Assembly: GCF_000722545.1 (NCBI RefSeq)
Contig: NZ_JNVM01000020.1
Location: 62,001 to 126,000, forward strand
DNA length: 64,000 nucleotides
DNA from: Paenibacillus tyrphae
Lineage (GTDB): Bacteria > Bacillota > Bacilli > Paenibacillales > NBRC-103111
Direction: 5' to 3'
This document shows, in pieces, positions 7,815 through 15,119 of the stretch. The translations under genes were made by a program, and so were the position numbers. Position 1 is the stretch's first letter, and every line of letters begins with the position of its first letter. The notes beneath the pieces are model-generated. The model worked only from the letters and a program-made list of their open reading frames with translations, had not been told where the DNA came from and did not search any database.

Positions 7815-9554
7815 CTAATCCCCACACACCGCATTTTCGATCTGAAACGCCGGCACTTCCTGATACCGGTAGCCTTCCAGCTCCTTGACGCGTTTATAAA
7901 ATTTATGAAACCGCTCGTTCGGATGCCCGTCCACCGCATAACGCGCTACAATGCGCTCGATCGTTTCGACCAAACGCTCCGGCTCGATTCCTTCGGCGAC
8001 CGGCTGCGCCACATGGGCGTTGCGTCCGACCGTTTTGCCCCCGAGGAACAAATCGAATTTCTCCCTACGGTACACGATTCCAATATCTTCCTTCACCGCG
8101 CCGTAGCAGGCCATGCCGCATCCGTTGAAGCCGATTTTGAGCTCCTTGGGTACGCGTATGCCTCCCAAACGACGATGCAGTTCTTCGGCGTACGGTACCG
8201 AATCGGCCTTATCCATATTACAAAAATCGCAAGCCTTGATCTGCGCGACATCGCCGACCGGAGCAAGCAGCAGTCCGGCAGCCCGAAGCCTTCCGGTTAC
8301 GCTTTCCGGCTCCCACGTCGCAATGCGCACGAGCATCTGATGATGCGGCGTATATTCCATTGTCCCGTGCTCGCCAACGACTTCCGCAAGCAGCATGAGC
8401 TGCTGCGCCGTCAGCTTTTTCTCCGCAAGCCCCGGGCTTACGGCAAATTCCAGGATTTGCTCCTGCTTAAACAGGTAACCGCTCCGCTCGTCTTGAGCCG
8501 ACTCGGGAACGCCCCGGTGCGCATCGACAAGCCGCAGCGCTTCCAGCGCAAGGGCCAACGGCGATTCGCCGTCCGTTCTCGCTCCGTAAGCCGGTCCGCC
8601 CAGCGGATCGAGCATCGAATCGACGACGTATGGGCCTTTCACGGACTCGCTCGATTCGTCTGAACGTGATTCGACTGCCAACGCTTTATTTTCCTCGCTC
8701 ACGCTCTTGAACGCTTCATCCTGCTGCGCTTCCAGCGACCAAGGCTCCGCTTCCGTCTGCAGCCTTTCGTGCGGCCGGAGCGGCTGCACGTCGGCGTCCA
8801 GCGTATACTTGCGCTGGTAACCGCGCGGTGTGATCATCAGCCCGTCGTAAACGACCGTCGTCGAATTGCCAATGATGACCGTCGTCAGCATGCCGATGTC
8901 GTGCTCGAGCATTTTGCCAAGCGTCGTTATAACTACGTCTTGGCGCTCGCGATAGGCGCTTTTCACGATTCCGACCGGCGTATCCGGCGACCGGTACTGG
9001 AGCAGCACGCGCTGCGTCTCGACGATCTGCCGCGTGCGTCTGCCGCTACGCGGATTGTACAGCGCAATCACGAAATCGGCGGAAGCCGCCGCTTCTACCC
9101 GTCGAATGATGATCTCCCACGGCGTCAAATGGTCGCTCAAGCTGATCGTGCAGGCATCGTGCATAACCGGCGCGCCCAGCAGTGAAGCCACAGAGTTGAT
9201 CGCCGAAATGCCGGGAACGACCTCCACTTCGACGCCTTCCTCACGCCGCCATCCTTTTTCCATCAATACTTCGTAAATGAGCCCGGCCATCCCGTACACG
9301 CCCGAATCACCGCTCGAGATAACCGCCACTCGTTTCCCGGCCTCGGCTTGACGTACCGCTTCCTGCGCCCGACTGACCTCCTCCGTCATCCCGGTGCGGA
9401 CCACCTGCTGCTCGTTCAAAAGCCCCCGGATCAAATCCACATACGTGTTGTAGCCGATTACGACGTCGCTTTCCTGGATTGCTTCCCTTGCCCGTTTCGT
9501 AATATGATCGAAGCTGCCGGGGCCGAACCCGATGACTGACAATTTTCCCTTCAT
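7815..9554 (-). CDS. cbiH60: Cobalt-factor III C17-methyltransferase/ring contractase CbiH60 (two-domain)
   Basis: The enzyme performs C-17 methylation and ring contraction to a corrin. Residues 1 to about 245 are a CbiH/CobJ SAM methyltransferase (VIGFGPGSFDHITKRA, VISSGDSGVYGMAGL, ALYNPRSGRR). A poorly conserved charged linker (about 250-330) leads to a sulfite/nitrite-reductase-like domain. That domain carries cysteine motifs CDFC and C-G-M-A-C (about 435-485) suited to binding a 4Fe-4S cluster. This architecture matches B. megaterium CbiH60, whose cluster is needed for the anaerobic step. AGGAGGCGG lies 8 bases before the ATG at 9554; the longer reading frame upstream lacks such a site. 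It is the first gene of the operon. Confidence 0.93.
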   Translation of the reverse strand: MKGKLSVIGFGPGSFDHITKRAREAIQESDVVIGYNTYVDLIRGLLNEQQVVRTGMTEEVSRAQEAVRQAEAGKRVAVISSGDSGVYGMAGLIYEVLMEKGWRREEGVEVEVVPGISAINSVASLLGAPVMHDACTISLSDHLTPWEIIIRRVEAAASADFVIALYNPRSGRRTRQIVETQRVLLQYRSPDTPVGIVKSAYRERQDVVITTLGKMLEHDIGMLTTVIIGNSTTVVYDGLMITPRGYQRKYTLDADVQPLRPHERLQTEAEPWSLEAQQDEAFKSVSEENKALAVESRSDESSESVKGPYVVDSMLDPLGGPAYGARTDGESPLALALEALRLVDAHRGVPESAQDERSGYLFKQEQILEFAVSPGLAEKKLTAQQLMLLAEVVGEHGTMEYTPHHQMLVRIATWEPESVTGRLRAAGLLLAPVGDVAQIKACDFCNMDKADSVPYAEELHRRLGGIRVPKELKIGFNGCGMACYGAVKEDIGIVYRREKFDLFLGGKTVGRNAHVAQPVAEGIEPERLVETIERIVARYAVDGHPNERFHKFYKRVKELEGYRYQEVPAFQIENAVCGD

Positions 9555-9710
9555 CTTATTGCCGCCTCCTGTCAAGTATGCTTCCTCACGGAGTACAAGG
9601 CTTCCGAGGCCTGTAACTGACGTACTCCCGCCGTCTGTCCATGCGATAAACCCTATTCAAAGAACTGGCGACTCATGCCGATTTCTTTTTCCAGAAACTG
9701 AGAGAGCAAC

Positions 9711-9742
9711 AAAAAAAGCATCTCCCTTATCGGAAGATGCTT
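9711..9742 (-). terminator. Intrinsic terminator of the cobalamin riboswitch leader
   Basis: An AAGCATCT/AGATGCTT stem is followed on the minus strand by a run of Ts. It lies between the cobalamin aptamer and cbiH60, so it is placed to abort transcription of the operon when the riboswitch is B12-bound. The regulatory role is inferred from position. Confidence 0.85.
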
Positions 9743-9919
9743 GTGCGAGTTTAGGTTGCTGAGACGAGTGTAGCCAGCATTGACTTGTGCGACGAGCGCC
9801 GCTGTGACGCCAGATCGCCAGCCTTGCTGCCTGTCCTGTACCGCTCCCGTACACCTCCCTATCCGCGTAGGTTTTGTGGTGACTTCGTTGCCGGCCGTCG
9901 TCGAACGAAACAGCCGCAA

Positions 9920-10101
9920 CAGAGCGGGCAGGTCTCCTGACTTGCGTCTCGTTGCTTTTTCCGCAGCCTTCCCATTGACTTGGCAACAGTGGCGTACGCG
10001 ATACGGAAAAAACTCCTCGCTTACAGTGGCGGGACCGTGCCGGATTCTCACCGGCTTCCCTTTTAAGCCGATTCCGCTTTCACGGACATCGACACCTGCT
10101 C
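9920..10101 (-). promoter_or_regulatory. Cobalamin (AdoCbl) riboswitch aptamer
   Basis: On the minus strand the leader contains the conserved cobalamin aptamer core: GGGAAGCCGGTGAGAATCC, the B12 box CCCGCCACTG, and the 3' closing element AAGTCAGGAGACCTGCC. These match the universally conserved blocks of the cobalamin riboswitch. It precedes an intrinsic terminator and the cbi operon, so ligand binding should reduce operon transcription. About 180 nt separate aptamer and terminator; I see no convincing ORF there. Confidence 0.95.
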
Positions 10102-10117
10102 TATATGATATGAAATT

Positions 10118-10146
10118 ATTATAGAAAACTTTTGCTAGGAAACAGT
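10118..10146 (-). promoter_or_regulatory. Possible promoter of the cobalamin operon
   Basis: A perfect TATAAT (minus strand, 10123-10118) sits just upstream of the riboswitch, in a suitable place for the leader's start. No good -35 hexamer is found at 16-18 bases, so only the -10 element is supported. Confidence 0.4.
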
Positions 10147-10468
10147 GTAATGATAGCATGTTTCTCGCGCGCGTGTCTACCTTGCCGTTGTGTTTGGGAA
10201 GCGGCTTCGTCGTCGTCCTGCCATTGGATAGAAGCAATGTAAATGCATGTATGTGAGGTGCTGCGGGGGACTCTTGGAGGGGAGGCTTGTGGGGAGGCGT
10301 GAGTGAGCATTTCGATTCGGACTTGGACTTATTGCGCGGTCAAGATGAACGCAGTGAGCGGTACGCTTTCAGGAAGACGTCTAATCAAAAGTACCAAACC
10401 GTTCAACACCACTTCGGTTCCTGCCACAGTTTGCCCCCCTTTTTCTTACAGTTTTCGCCAAATCCACC
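10147..10468. other. Intergenic stretch with no recognised gene
   Basis: Between the cobalamin-operon promoter region and the promoter of the next plus-strand gene I see no convincing ORF, RNA gene or repeat. Short reading frames here lack ribosome-binding sites. Confidence 0.5.
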
Positions 10469-10498
10469 TTGTCGTTCGCATCCCGTTCGCATTATAGT
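10469..10498 (+). promoter_or_regulatory. Candidate promoter for the coiled-coil gene
   Basis: TTGTCG at 10469-10474 and TTATAG (17-base spacer) or TATAGT (18-base spacer) form a plausible vegetative promoter about 35 bases upstream of the start codon. Confidence 0.45.
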
Positions 10499-10531
10499 TA
10501 TATCATCTCTTCTCCAGAAGGACGTGCTCCC

Positions 10532-10897
10532 ATGGACGAAAATAAACTCGACTTGATTCTCTCCGAAATCGGTGGTCTGCGCTCAGAAGTTGGTAGCTTA
10601 CGCTCGGAAATGAACGATATGAAGTTTGAAGTATCAGACATGAAATCAAAGATCCAAAGCGTGCGCTCCGAGTTCACTGAGAAGTTTCAGAAAGTAGACG
10701 ACGAATTCCGCAAGGTTCATACTCGCTTCGATCACAATGAAAGCATGATCGGTCAATTGATTCATATGGTTGGCGAACAAAACAAAGCAAATAAAGAGAT
10801 TCGAGCGGAACAAAATACCCTCGAGCATAGCGTCGACATTCTTAATCGCCGCCAGCTTCGTATGGAAGCCGATATCGAAGTGTTGAAGAAAAAGTAG
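10532..10897 (+). CDS. Small coiled-coil protein of unknown function
   Basis: The 121-residue product is almost entirely predicted coiled coil. The first half has heptad-like repeats (LRSEVGSLRSEMNDMK) with hydrophobic residues at regular a/d spacing. A short non-heptad segment (about 70-80, IGQLIHMVGEQNK) is followed by a second charged helix. There is no signal peptide or membrane span. The start ATG has AGAAGG 10 bases upstream; the in-frame extension above it has none. The gene has its own promoter and terminator and converges on the phage-tail lysis genes. Similar low-complexity coiled-coil proteins are common in Bacilli without known function. Confidence 0.75.
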   Translation: MDENKLDLILSEIGGLRSEVGSLRSEMNDMKFEVSDMKSKIQSVRSEFTEKFQKVDDEFRKVHTRFDHNESMIGQLIHMVGEQNKANKEIRAEQNTLEHSVDILNRRQLRMEADIEVLKKK

Positions 10898-10922
10898 TTA
10901 TTTTGTTATAAAATAACCAAGT

Positions 10923-10963
10923 TACCTCTAAACTACATGTTTCCGGTTAGAGGTACTTTTTTT
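10923..10963 (+). terminator. Terminator of the coiled-coil gene
   Basis: Perfect 9-bp stem TACCTCTAA/TTAGAGGTA followed by seven Ts on the plus strand, directly after the coding region. Confidence 0.85.
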
Positions 10964-10977
10964 ACTATATTTAAAAC

Positions 10978-11011
10978 AAAAAAATCCCTACCAGCCGAAG
11001 CCGATAGGGAT
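10978..11011 (-). terminator. Terminator ending the tail/lysis operon
   Basis: On the minus strand ATCCCTA and TAGGGAT arms enclose a GC-rich inner stem with a TTCG loop, followed by seven Ts. It marks the 3' end of the long leftward tail-lysis transcription unit. Confidence 0.88.
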
Positions 11012-11040
11012 AGGTTTAGTCTATTTCGTTATGCATCCGA

Positions 11041-11709
11041 TTATTGCAAAATCTGCCCGGAAGCTTTCCGAAGCTCATTTGCAAGCCAATGAATATAATC
11101 CGCTTGTTCTTGATGAGCGGAAGCCGCATTCGTGTCTCCTTGTTGTTCCGCCTCGCAGCGTTTTACCTCGGATTCCTTCCAAGCTGGACTCATCCATGTA
11201 TCGATAATCGTATTGGCTACTCCTGCATCCAGCATCGCTTCGGCTGCCTCCTTATCATACTGTTCAAGCGAATAGTTCGCGATCAAACTGTTTAACTTTT
11301 TAGAGTAATCCGGATCGGTGGCATAGCCGCAAACGAGCAGCATCTCTACCTGTTCCTGCGGCGACTTGGCGCTTCGTACACGGTCGTACCGACTCCATTG
11401 AAAAAGCAAATCTTGATCCCGAAAGCAATCCTCAAGACAGTCATAGGCGCGCCAATGGGCTTGCACACCATCTACTCGAACGCCGTCATATACTTCCCAC
11501 GTCTTGGTGCTTACCGATTTTCCTTTCCAAAACTCGTTGGGCCGGCCGCTGCCGACTTTATAACCAACGAGATTGTTCCACTCATGGATCTTGCCGCCGG
11601 TCTCTAGCAAAGCCTGAGCGATCCGAACCGAAGGGAAGATCCGAGAACCTTCCCTTCTCAGTTCCACAGCGACAGGTGCAACCGTAGCAATAAATTGCTC
11701 CCTTGTCAA
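11041..11709 (-). CDS. Phage-type endolysin, GH73 glucosaminidase
   Basis: The protein hydrolyses peptidoglycan glycan strands. Residues 1-150 form a mannosyl-glycoprotein endo-beta-N-acetylglucosaminidase/FlgJ-like GH73 domain: the N-terminal FIATVAPVAVELRREG, the catalytic-region glutamate in QALLETGG, and NLVGYKV and AYDCLEDCFRDQ later. The roughly 60-residue C-terminal part is helical and charged with no recognised wall-binding motif. There is no signal peptide, as expected for an enzyme released by a holin. Its start overlaps the holin stop by four bases. It is the last gene of the tail operon and probably lyses the producer to release particles. Confidence 0.9.
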   Translation of the reverse strand: MTREQFIATVAPVAVELRREGSRIFPSVRIAQALLETGGKIHEWNNLVGYKVGSGRPNEFWKGKSVSTKTWEVYDGVRVDGVQAHWRAYDCLEDCFRDQDLLFQWSRYDRVRSAKSPQEQVEMLLVCGYATDPDYSKKLNSLIANYSLEQYDKEAAEAMLDAGVANTIIDTWMSPAWKESEVKRCEAEQQGDTNAASAHQEQADYIHWLANELRKASGQILQ

Positions 11710-12107
11710 TGACTCTCCTCCTTCCCTTTGATCGCGGATATAACGTTGCTCAATGGCCCGAGAGGTACCCCGAGCTTTCCGCCATTCTCGACGATGCTTA
11801 GAAACTCAATGACGCTGTACGCGATAACAACGCCGTCGCCAATTACGCCGTTTGAGTTCAGGACCGATTTTTCGATCATGTACACGCAGCCGACCAAGAT
11901 AATAATGTACGTCTTTCGAGCAAGCCCTGTGACTCCAATCCGACTGCTGAGCTCCTTCCTGACGTATCCCGCCATAAGTCCTGTCGCATAGTCCAACAGC
12001 ATTAGTCCCAACAGAATGGTAAAGGCCAAGCCTAACCCACCAACGACCCATGAGAAAAAAGCTCCTACTGCTCCGAAGGCAGTTTTGAAAATCAATGGTT
12101 TGTCCAT
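11706..12107 (-). CDS. Phage holin (holin 4/TcdE-type family)
   Basis: This is a small membrane protein that would form the lesion letting the endolysin reach the wall. The 133-residue product has hydrophobic segments at about 15-40 (AVGAFFSWVVGGLGLAF and LLGLMLLDYATGLMAG) and about 68-100 (TYIIILVGCVYMIE). LDYATG and the following basic R-K segment are typical of the TcdE-like holin_4 family. AGAGGGG lies 5 bases upstream of the ATG at 12107, preferred over an upstream in-frame start that lacks a site. It overlaps the endolysin start. Confidence 0.9.
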   Translation of the reverse strand: MDKPLIFKTAFGAVGAFFSWVVGGLGLAFTILLGLMLLDYATGLMAGYVRKELSSRIGVTGLARKTYIIILVGCVYMIEKSVLNSNGVIGDGVVIAYSVIEFLSIVENGGKLGVPLGPLSNVISAIKGKEESH

Positions 12108-12139
12108 GTCAACCCCTCTTCCCCTTTTCGGGTATGAAA

Positions 12140-12160
12140 AATAACCCCGATTGCTCGGGG
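12140..12160 (-). terminator. Weak hairpin between fibre and holin genes
   Basis: CCCCGA-N4-TCGGGG followed by TTATTTTTC on the minus strand. It could act as a partial terminator or a processing/stability element between the fibre gene and the lysis pair. Confidence 0.5.
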
Positions 12161-12258
12161 CCACGTATCGCATTTCTCAATCCGCCATTTTGAGAAGCAA
12201 TCACATAAGATTTTATAGGCACATCAAGTATTAGAATGCAGACAAAGCCACATTTAAT

Positions 12259-14688
12259 TTAGGTAATAACTTCATTTAACAATTCTCCATTACTGTCAAA
12301 TGTTCTTGTATACGTGATAGTTTTAATTACGGTTATCCCATCTGAATCATAATAATACTGCTTTCTAATTGGATAATTCCCCTTCGAATCCACCGTACCA
12401 GACAGCTCGGATTTTGAATATAACGTATTAGATCCCTGTCTTTTATACTCAATTATTGTGTATTTCCCATTCGCGTCTTTTCCACTTCGATAAGTACTTA
12501 GGTTTTCAGGCTGATATCCGATAAAATCAACGACATCACTTGGAGCTACAGAAAAGCAACTTCTCCATAATGCACCGTCAAAGTAATAAGTCTCTGGGTA
12601 ACTATTGACATAAGCATTATTACTACTTGGTGTTTTCTGGTTAAGACTTCTCCATGACATATCGTACACATATTTTGGATTGAAGGCTGACAAATTAGCT
12701 ATCAGCTTTGCTTGGGATGCTGGACCTCCAGGTTGTTGTGAGGCATGATATACTTTTATACCAATAGCTTCTTCTGGAATCTTACCAGTCACATCTATAC
12801 TTGCAGTTAAATATTTACCGTTTCCAATTCCTGAAGAATTGGGCAATCTAACTTCGACACCATCTGTCTCACCATACTCATTATAGGCAGTAAAAACAAA
12901 TAAGGACTCTAACCCACCGTCATTCGCGCCAATAGTTGTTGAATTCACTAAGGAAACATTTGCTGAGTCCACTTGTGGTTTCTGTAAAAGGGTATTCGGT
13001 TTGCTATGAGTAACAAGCAAAAAATCGCCAGCGTTACACGAAATTGTCATATTATGTAAATCTTCAAAGTATTTAACTTTGTACCATTTTGCTAGCTTTT
13101 CTTTAACCCATGCGTTTCCATCATAAGTATAATTCCCTGATTTTACATACACCTCAGTTGAATTATTGTAAAACGATCTAGTTTTACCTGTGCCATAACC
13201 AATATCAGTTGTTTCCCACTGCCCACCTAACATTGGGCCAGAATTAATTTGATACCATGTCGTTCCGGAATCTAAACTACGAAGCACTGTAATTTTTTGT
13301 GCTCTTTCTAAATTTTTATCTCCGCTAAAATTAATAAAAACTGCTGCATTCGAATATCTATCTGACGTAATAGGTACATCAACATAGACTGGTTCGCTTT
13401 CTCCTTGATCGGTTACTACAACAACGGCATATTTTACATTTGGGACATTTAAGTTACCTACATTATCTATGCGATGAAAATAAGCTTTTATTGAGTCTGT
13501 GTTAAATGAAGCTTTATAAGAACTGGATACCCCTTCCACTTTAACCAGTGCTTTGTCTCCCGTTTTCATTCCTTTGATTGCATTCAATTGAGAAGGTGTT
13601 TCAACCAAATAATTCTGTGCAGGAGAATACCCAAGAACGGAAGTAAGCTTGGATTTTGTTACATCCTGAACCCAATTAGAGCCATCCCACCGAAAAATTG
13701 TCTCTACCGGTGGCTGTGATGTTGCATTGGAAGGAAGAAAAGGAAAAAAACTAAGAGAGCCGTTAAGTGCAATAGGATCGAAAAAATAATCACTGTTTGG
13801 AGTGACATCAATAAGACTAGATCCAGAAAAAGTGGCCCTTCTTGTATTTGCTCCATATTTAACATAGACCTGTATTTTTGAGATATTAGGCGGAATGGCA
13901 ATTGTCATTTTTAACGTATATTTATCCGTAGGTACAGGGCTTCCAGCCTCAGGCACCTCAATGGGAATGCCCACGCCTGTACTAATACCGTTTGTAGTAA
14001 TGCCCTCCACATACCAACTAGAAGACCCTGCTGGAACAGATGCAGGGCCATTATTTGTATAAAGGTTTGCAGTAATAATTTTTGGGGGATCAATTCTGTT
14101 AATATAATTTTTAACAAGAACCGAATCTCCAATTTGCCGATCAGAAACACTATCAAGATCTTCATTTGTTTCCACTATTCTCATCGGTCTAGATCCGCCT
14201 TGTCCATCTAGTCCCTTTTGAGCTATGCATACCCAGAAGTTTGTATCCGTCGGCAAATTTCCAGTTGAATCAGCAATACATTGATATGTGCTCCCTTGAT
14301 AGATAACTTTATTCATGGGAACATAAGTGTGAGTCTTATCAAAAGCTTCCAACAATTTAAATGCATTATGATCGTTTACCCTTGCTGTCTCACTTGCTTG
14401 TCTGACTGTTTCTGCTTCTACTCTAGCAGCTTCTTGCGTTTTTCGCGTTAGTTCATTTGTTTGCCGTGTTTCTTCAGATAGTTCTCTTGCTTTCTCTTTA
14501 TCCGTCCTTGAGGTTTCTGCATCTTTGCGTGTACTCTCACTACTGGCTCTAGTCGTCTCGGCCGAATTCCTTTTCAGCTCAGCCTCTATTCGAACAGTTT
14601 CTGCATTGGTTAGATTTTCGCTAGTTTCTGTTATCTTATGAATGGCCTCTTTTACTTTAACATTGGCATTATAATTAAAACGAGACAT
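12259..14688 (-). CDS. Tail fibre/receptor-binding-type protein
   Basis: 809 residues. The N terminus (about 1-105) is a charged helical region with repeated E-T-x-R-x-x-A/S units, typical of the stalk that anchors phage fibres and BppU-like proteins to a baseplate. Next comes YVPMNKVIYQGSTYQCI, a motif common in fibre proteins. The remaining 650 residues are beta-rich, Gly/Ser/Thr/Asn-rich, with no enzymatic motif. GAGGGGG lies 6 bases upstream of ATG 14688; the start overlaps the end of the preceding gene. The sequence is clearly AT-rich compared with the baseplate genes. Probable role: binding the target-cell surface. The exact receptor domain is not recognised. Confidence 0.78.
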   Translation of the reverse strand: MSRFNYNANVKVKEAIHKITETSENLTNAETVRIEAELKRNSAETTRASSESTRKDAETSRTDKEKARELSEETRQTNELTRKTQEAARVEAETVRQASETARVNDHNAFKLLEAFDKTHTYVPMNKVIYQGSTYQCIADSTGNLPTDTNFWVCIAQKGLDGQGGSRPMRIVETNEDLDSVSDRQIGDSVLVKNYINRIDPPKIITANLYTNNGPASVPAGSSSWYVEGITTNGISTGVGIPIEVPEAGSPVPTDKYTLKMTIAIPPNISKIQVYVKYGANTRRATFSGSSLIDVTPNSDYFFDPIALNGSLSFFPFLPSNATSQPPVETIFRWDGSNWVQDVTKSKLTSVLGYSPAQNYLVETPSQLNAIKGMKTGDKALVKVEGVSSSYKASFNTDSIKAYFHRIDNVGNLNVPNVKYAVVVVTDQGESEPVYVDVPITSDRYSNAAVFINFSGDKNLERAQKITVLRSLDSGTTWYQINSGPMLGGQWETTDIGYGTGKTRSFYNNSTEVYVKSGNYTYDGNAWVKEKLAKWYKVKYFEDLHNMTISCNAGDFLLVTHSKPNTLLQKPQVDSANVSLVNSTTIGANDGGLESLFVFTAYNEYGETDGVEVRLPNSSGIGNGKYLTASIDVTGKIPEEAIGIKVYHASQQPGGPASQAKLIANLSAFNPKYVYDMSWRSLNQKTPSSNNAYVNSYPETYYFDGALWRSCFSVAPSDVVDFIGYQPENLSTYRSGKDANGKYTIIEYKRQGSNTLYSKSELSGTVDSKGNYPIRKQYYYDSDGITVIKTITYTRTFDSNGELLNEVIT

Positions 14689-15103
14689 AGGTAACCCCCT
14701 CACCATCAATACCAGCGCCAATGTACGCTAAATTCACATTAGATACAGGCAATGTAACTGATTCACCAGCATCAAGCTCTATTGCATAATTTGTAGAAGT
14801 AAGTGAACTATTACCTATATAAATTTTTCCTGTATTTGTTTTTTTAGCGATTATGGTTACTTCTGTGCATTTTACGTCAGGTAATCTAACCTTTGTTCCC
14901 TTATTAGGTACATCTACGATTCCATGCTTAAAATTATTAGATCCAGTTATGGCAACATTTTGGCTGCCATCAGGATTGAAACTGATGGGTGTAACCCCAT
15001 CAGCTCCAAAAATAACGACTGGAATATAGAAATTATTTCCGTCATTAGTTGGTCTCACAGCCCCTGCTCGTTCCCGATTGTCTGTAGGAAATGTAAATGG
15101 CAT
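14675..15103 (-). CDS. Small AT-rich tail-module protein of unknown function
   Basis: 142 residues, beta-rich and without membrane or signal segments. The N terminus contains NNFYIPVVIFGADGVTPI, resembling the presentation of phage baseplate or fibre accessory proteins. The later half (TGKIYIGNSSLTSTNYAIELDAGESV) looks like the small jelly-roll-like capping domains found next to fibres. It sits between two fibre-type genes, overlaps the next one, and shares their low GC. Role is inferred from position only. Confidence 0.65.
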   Translation of the reverse strand: MPFTFPTDNRERAGAVRPTNDGNNFYIPVVIFGADGVTPISFNPDGSQNVAITGSNNFKHGIVDVPNKGTKVRLPDVKCTEVTIIAKKTNTGKIYIGNSSLTSTNYAIELDAGESVTLPVSNVNLAYIGAGIDGEGVTYVSF

Positions 15104-15119
15104 AGGTTCGTCATCCTTT

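Noticed and set aside
9743..9919. Short ORFs between the cobalamin aptamer and its terminator
   Set aside because: None has both a plausible ribosome-binding site and a frame that ends before the terminator; some of this sequence is expected to form the antiterminator.
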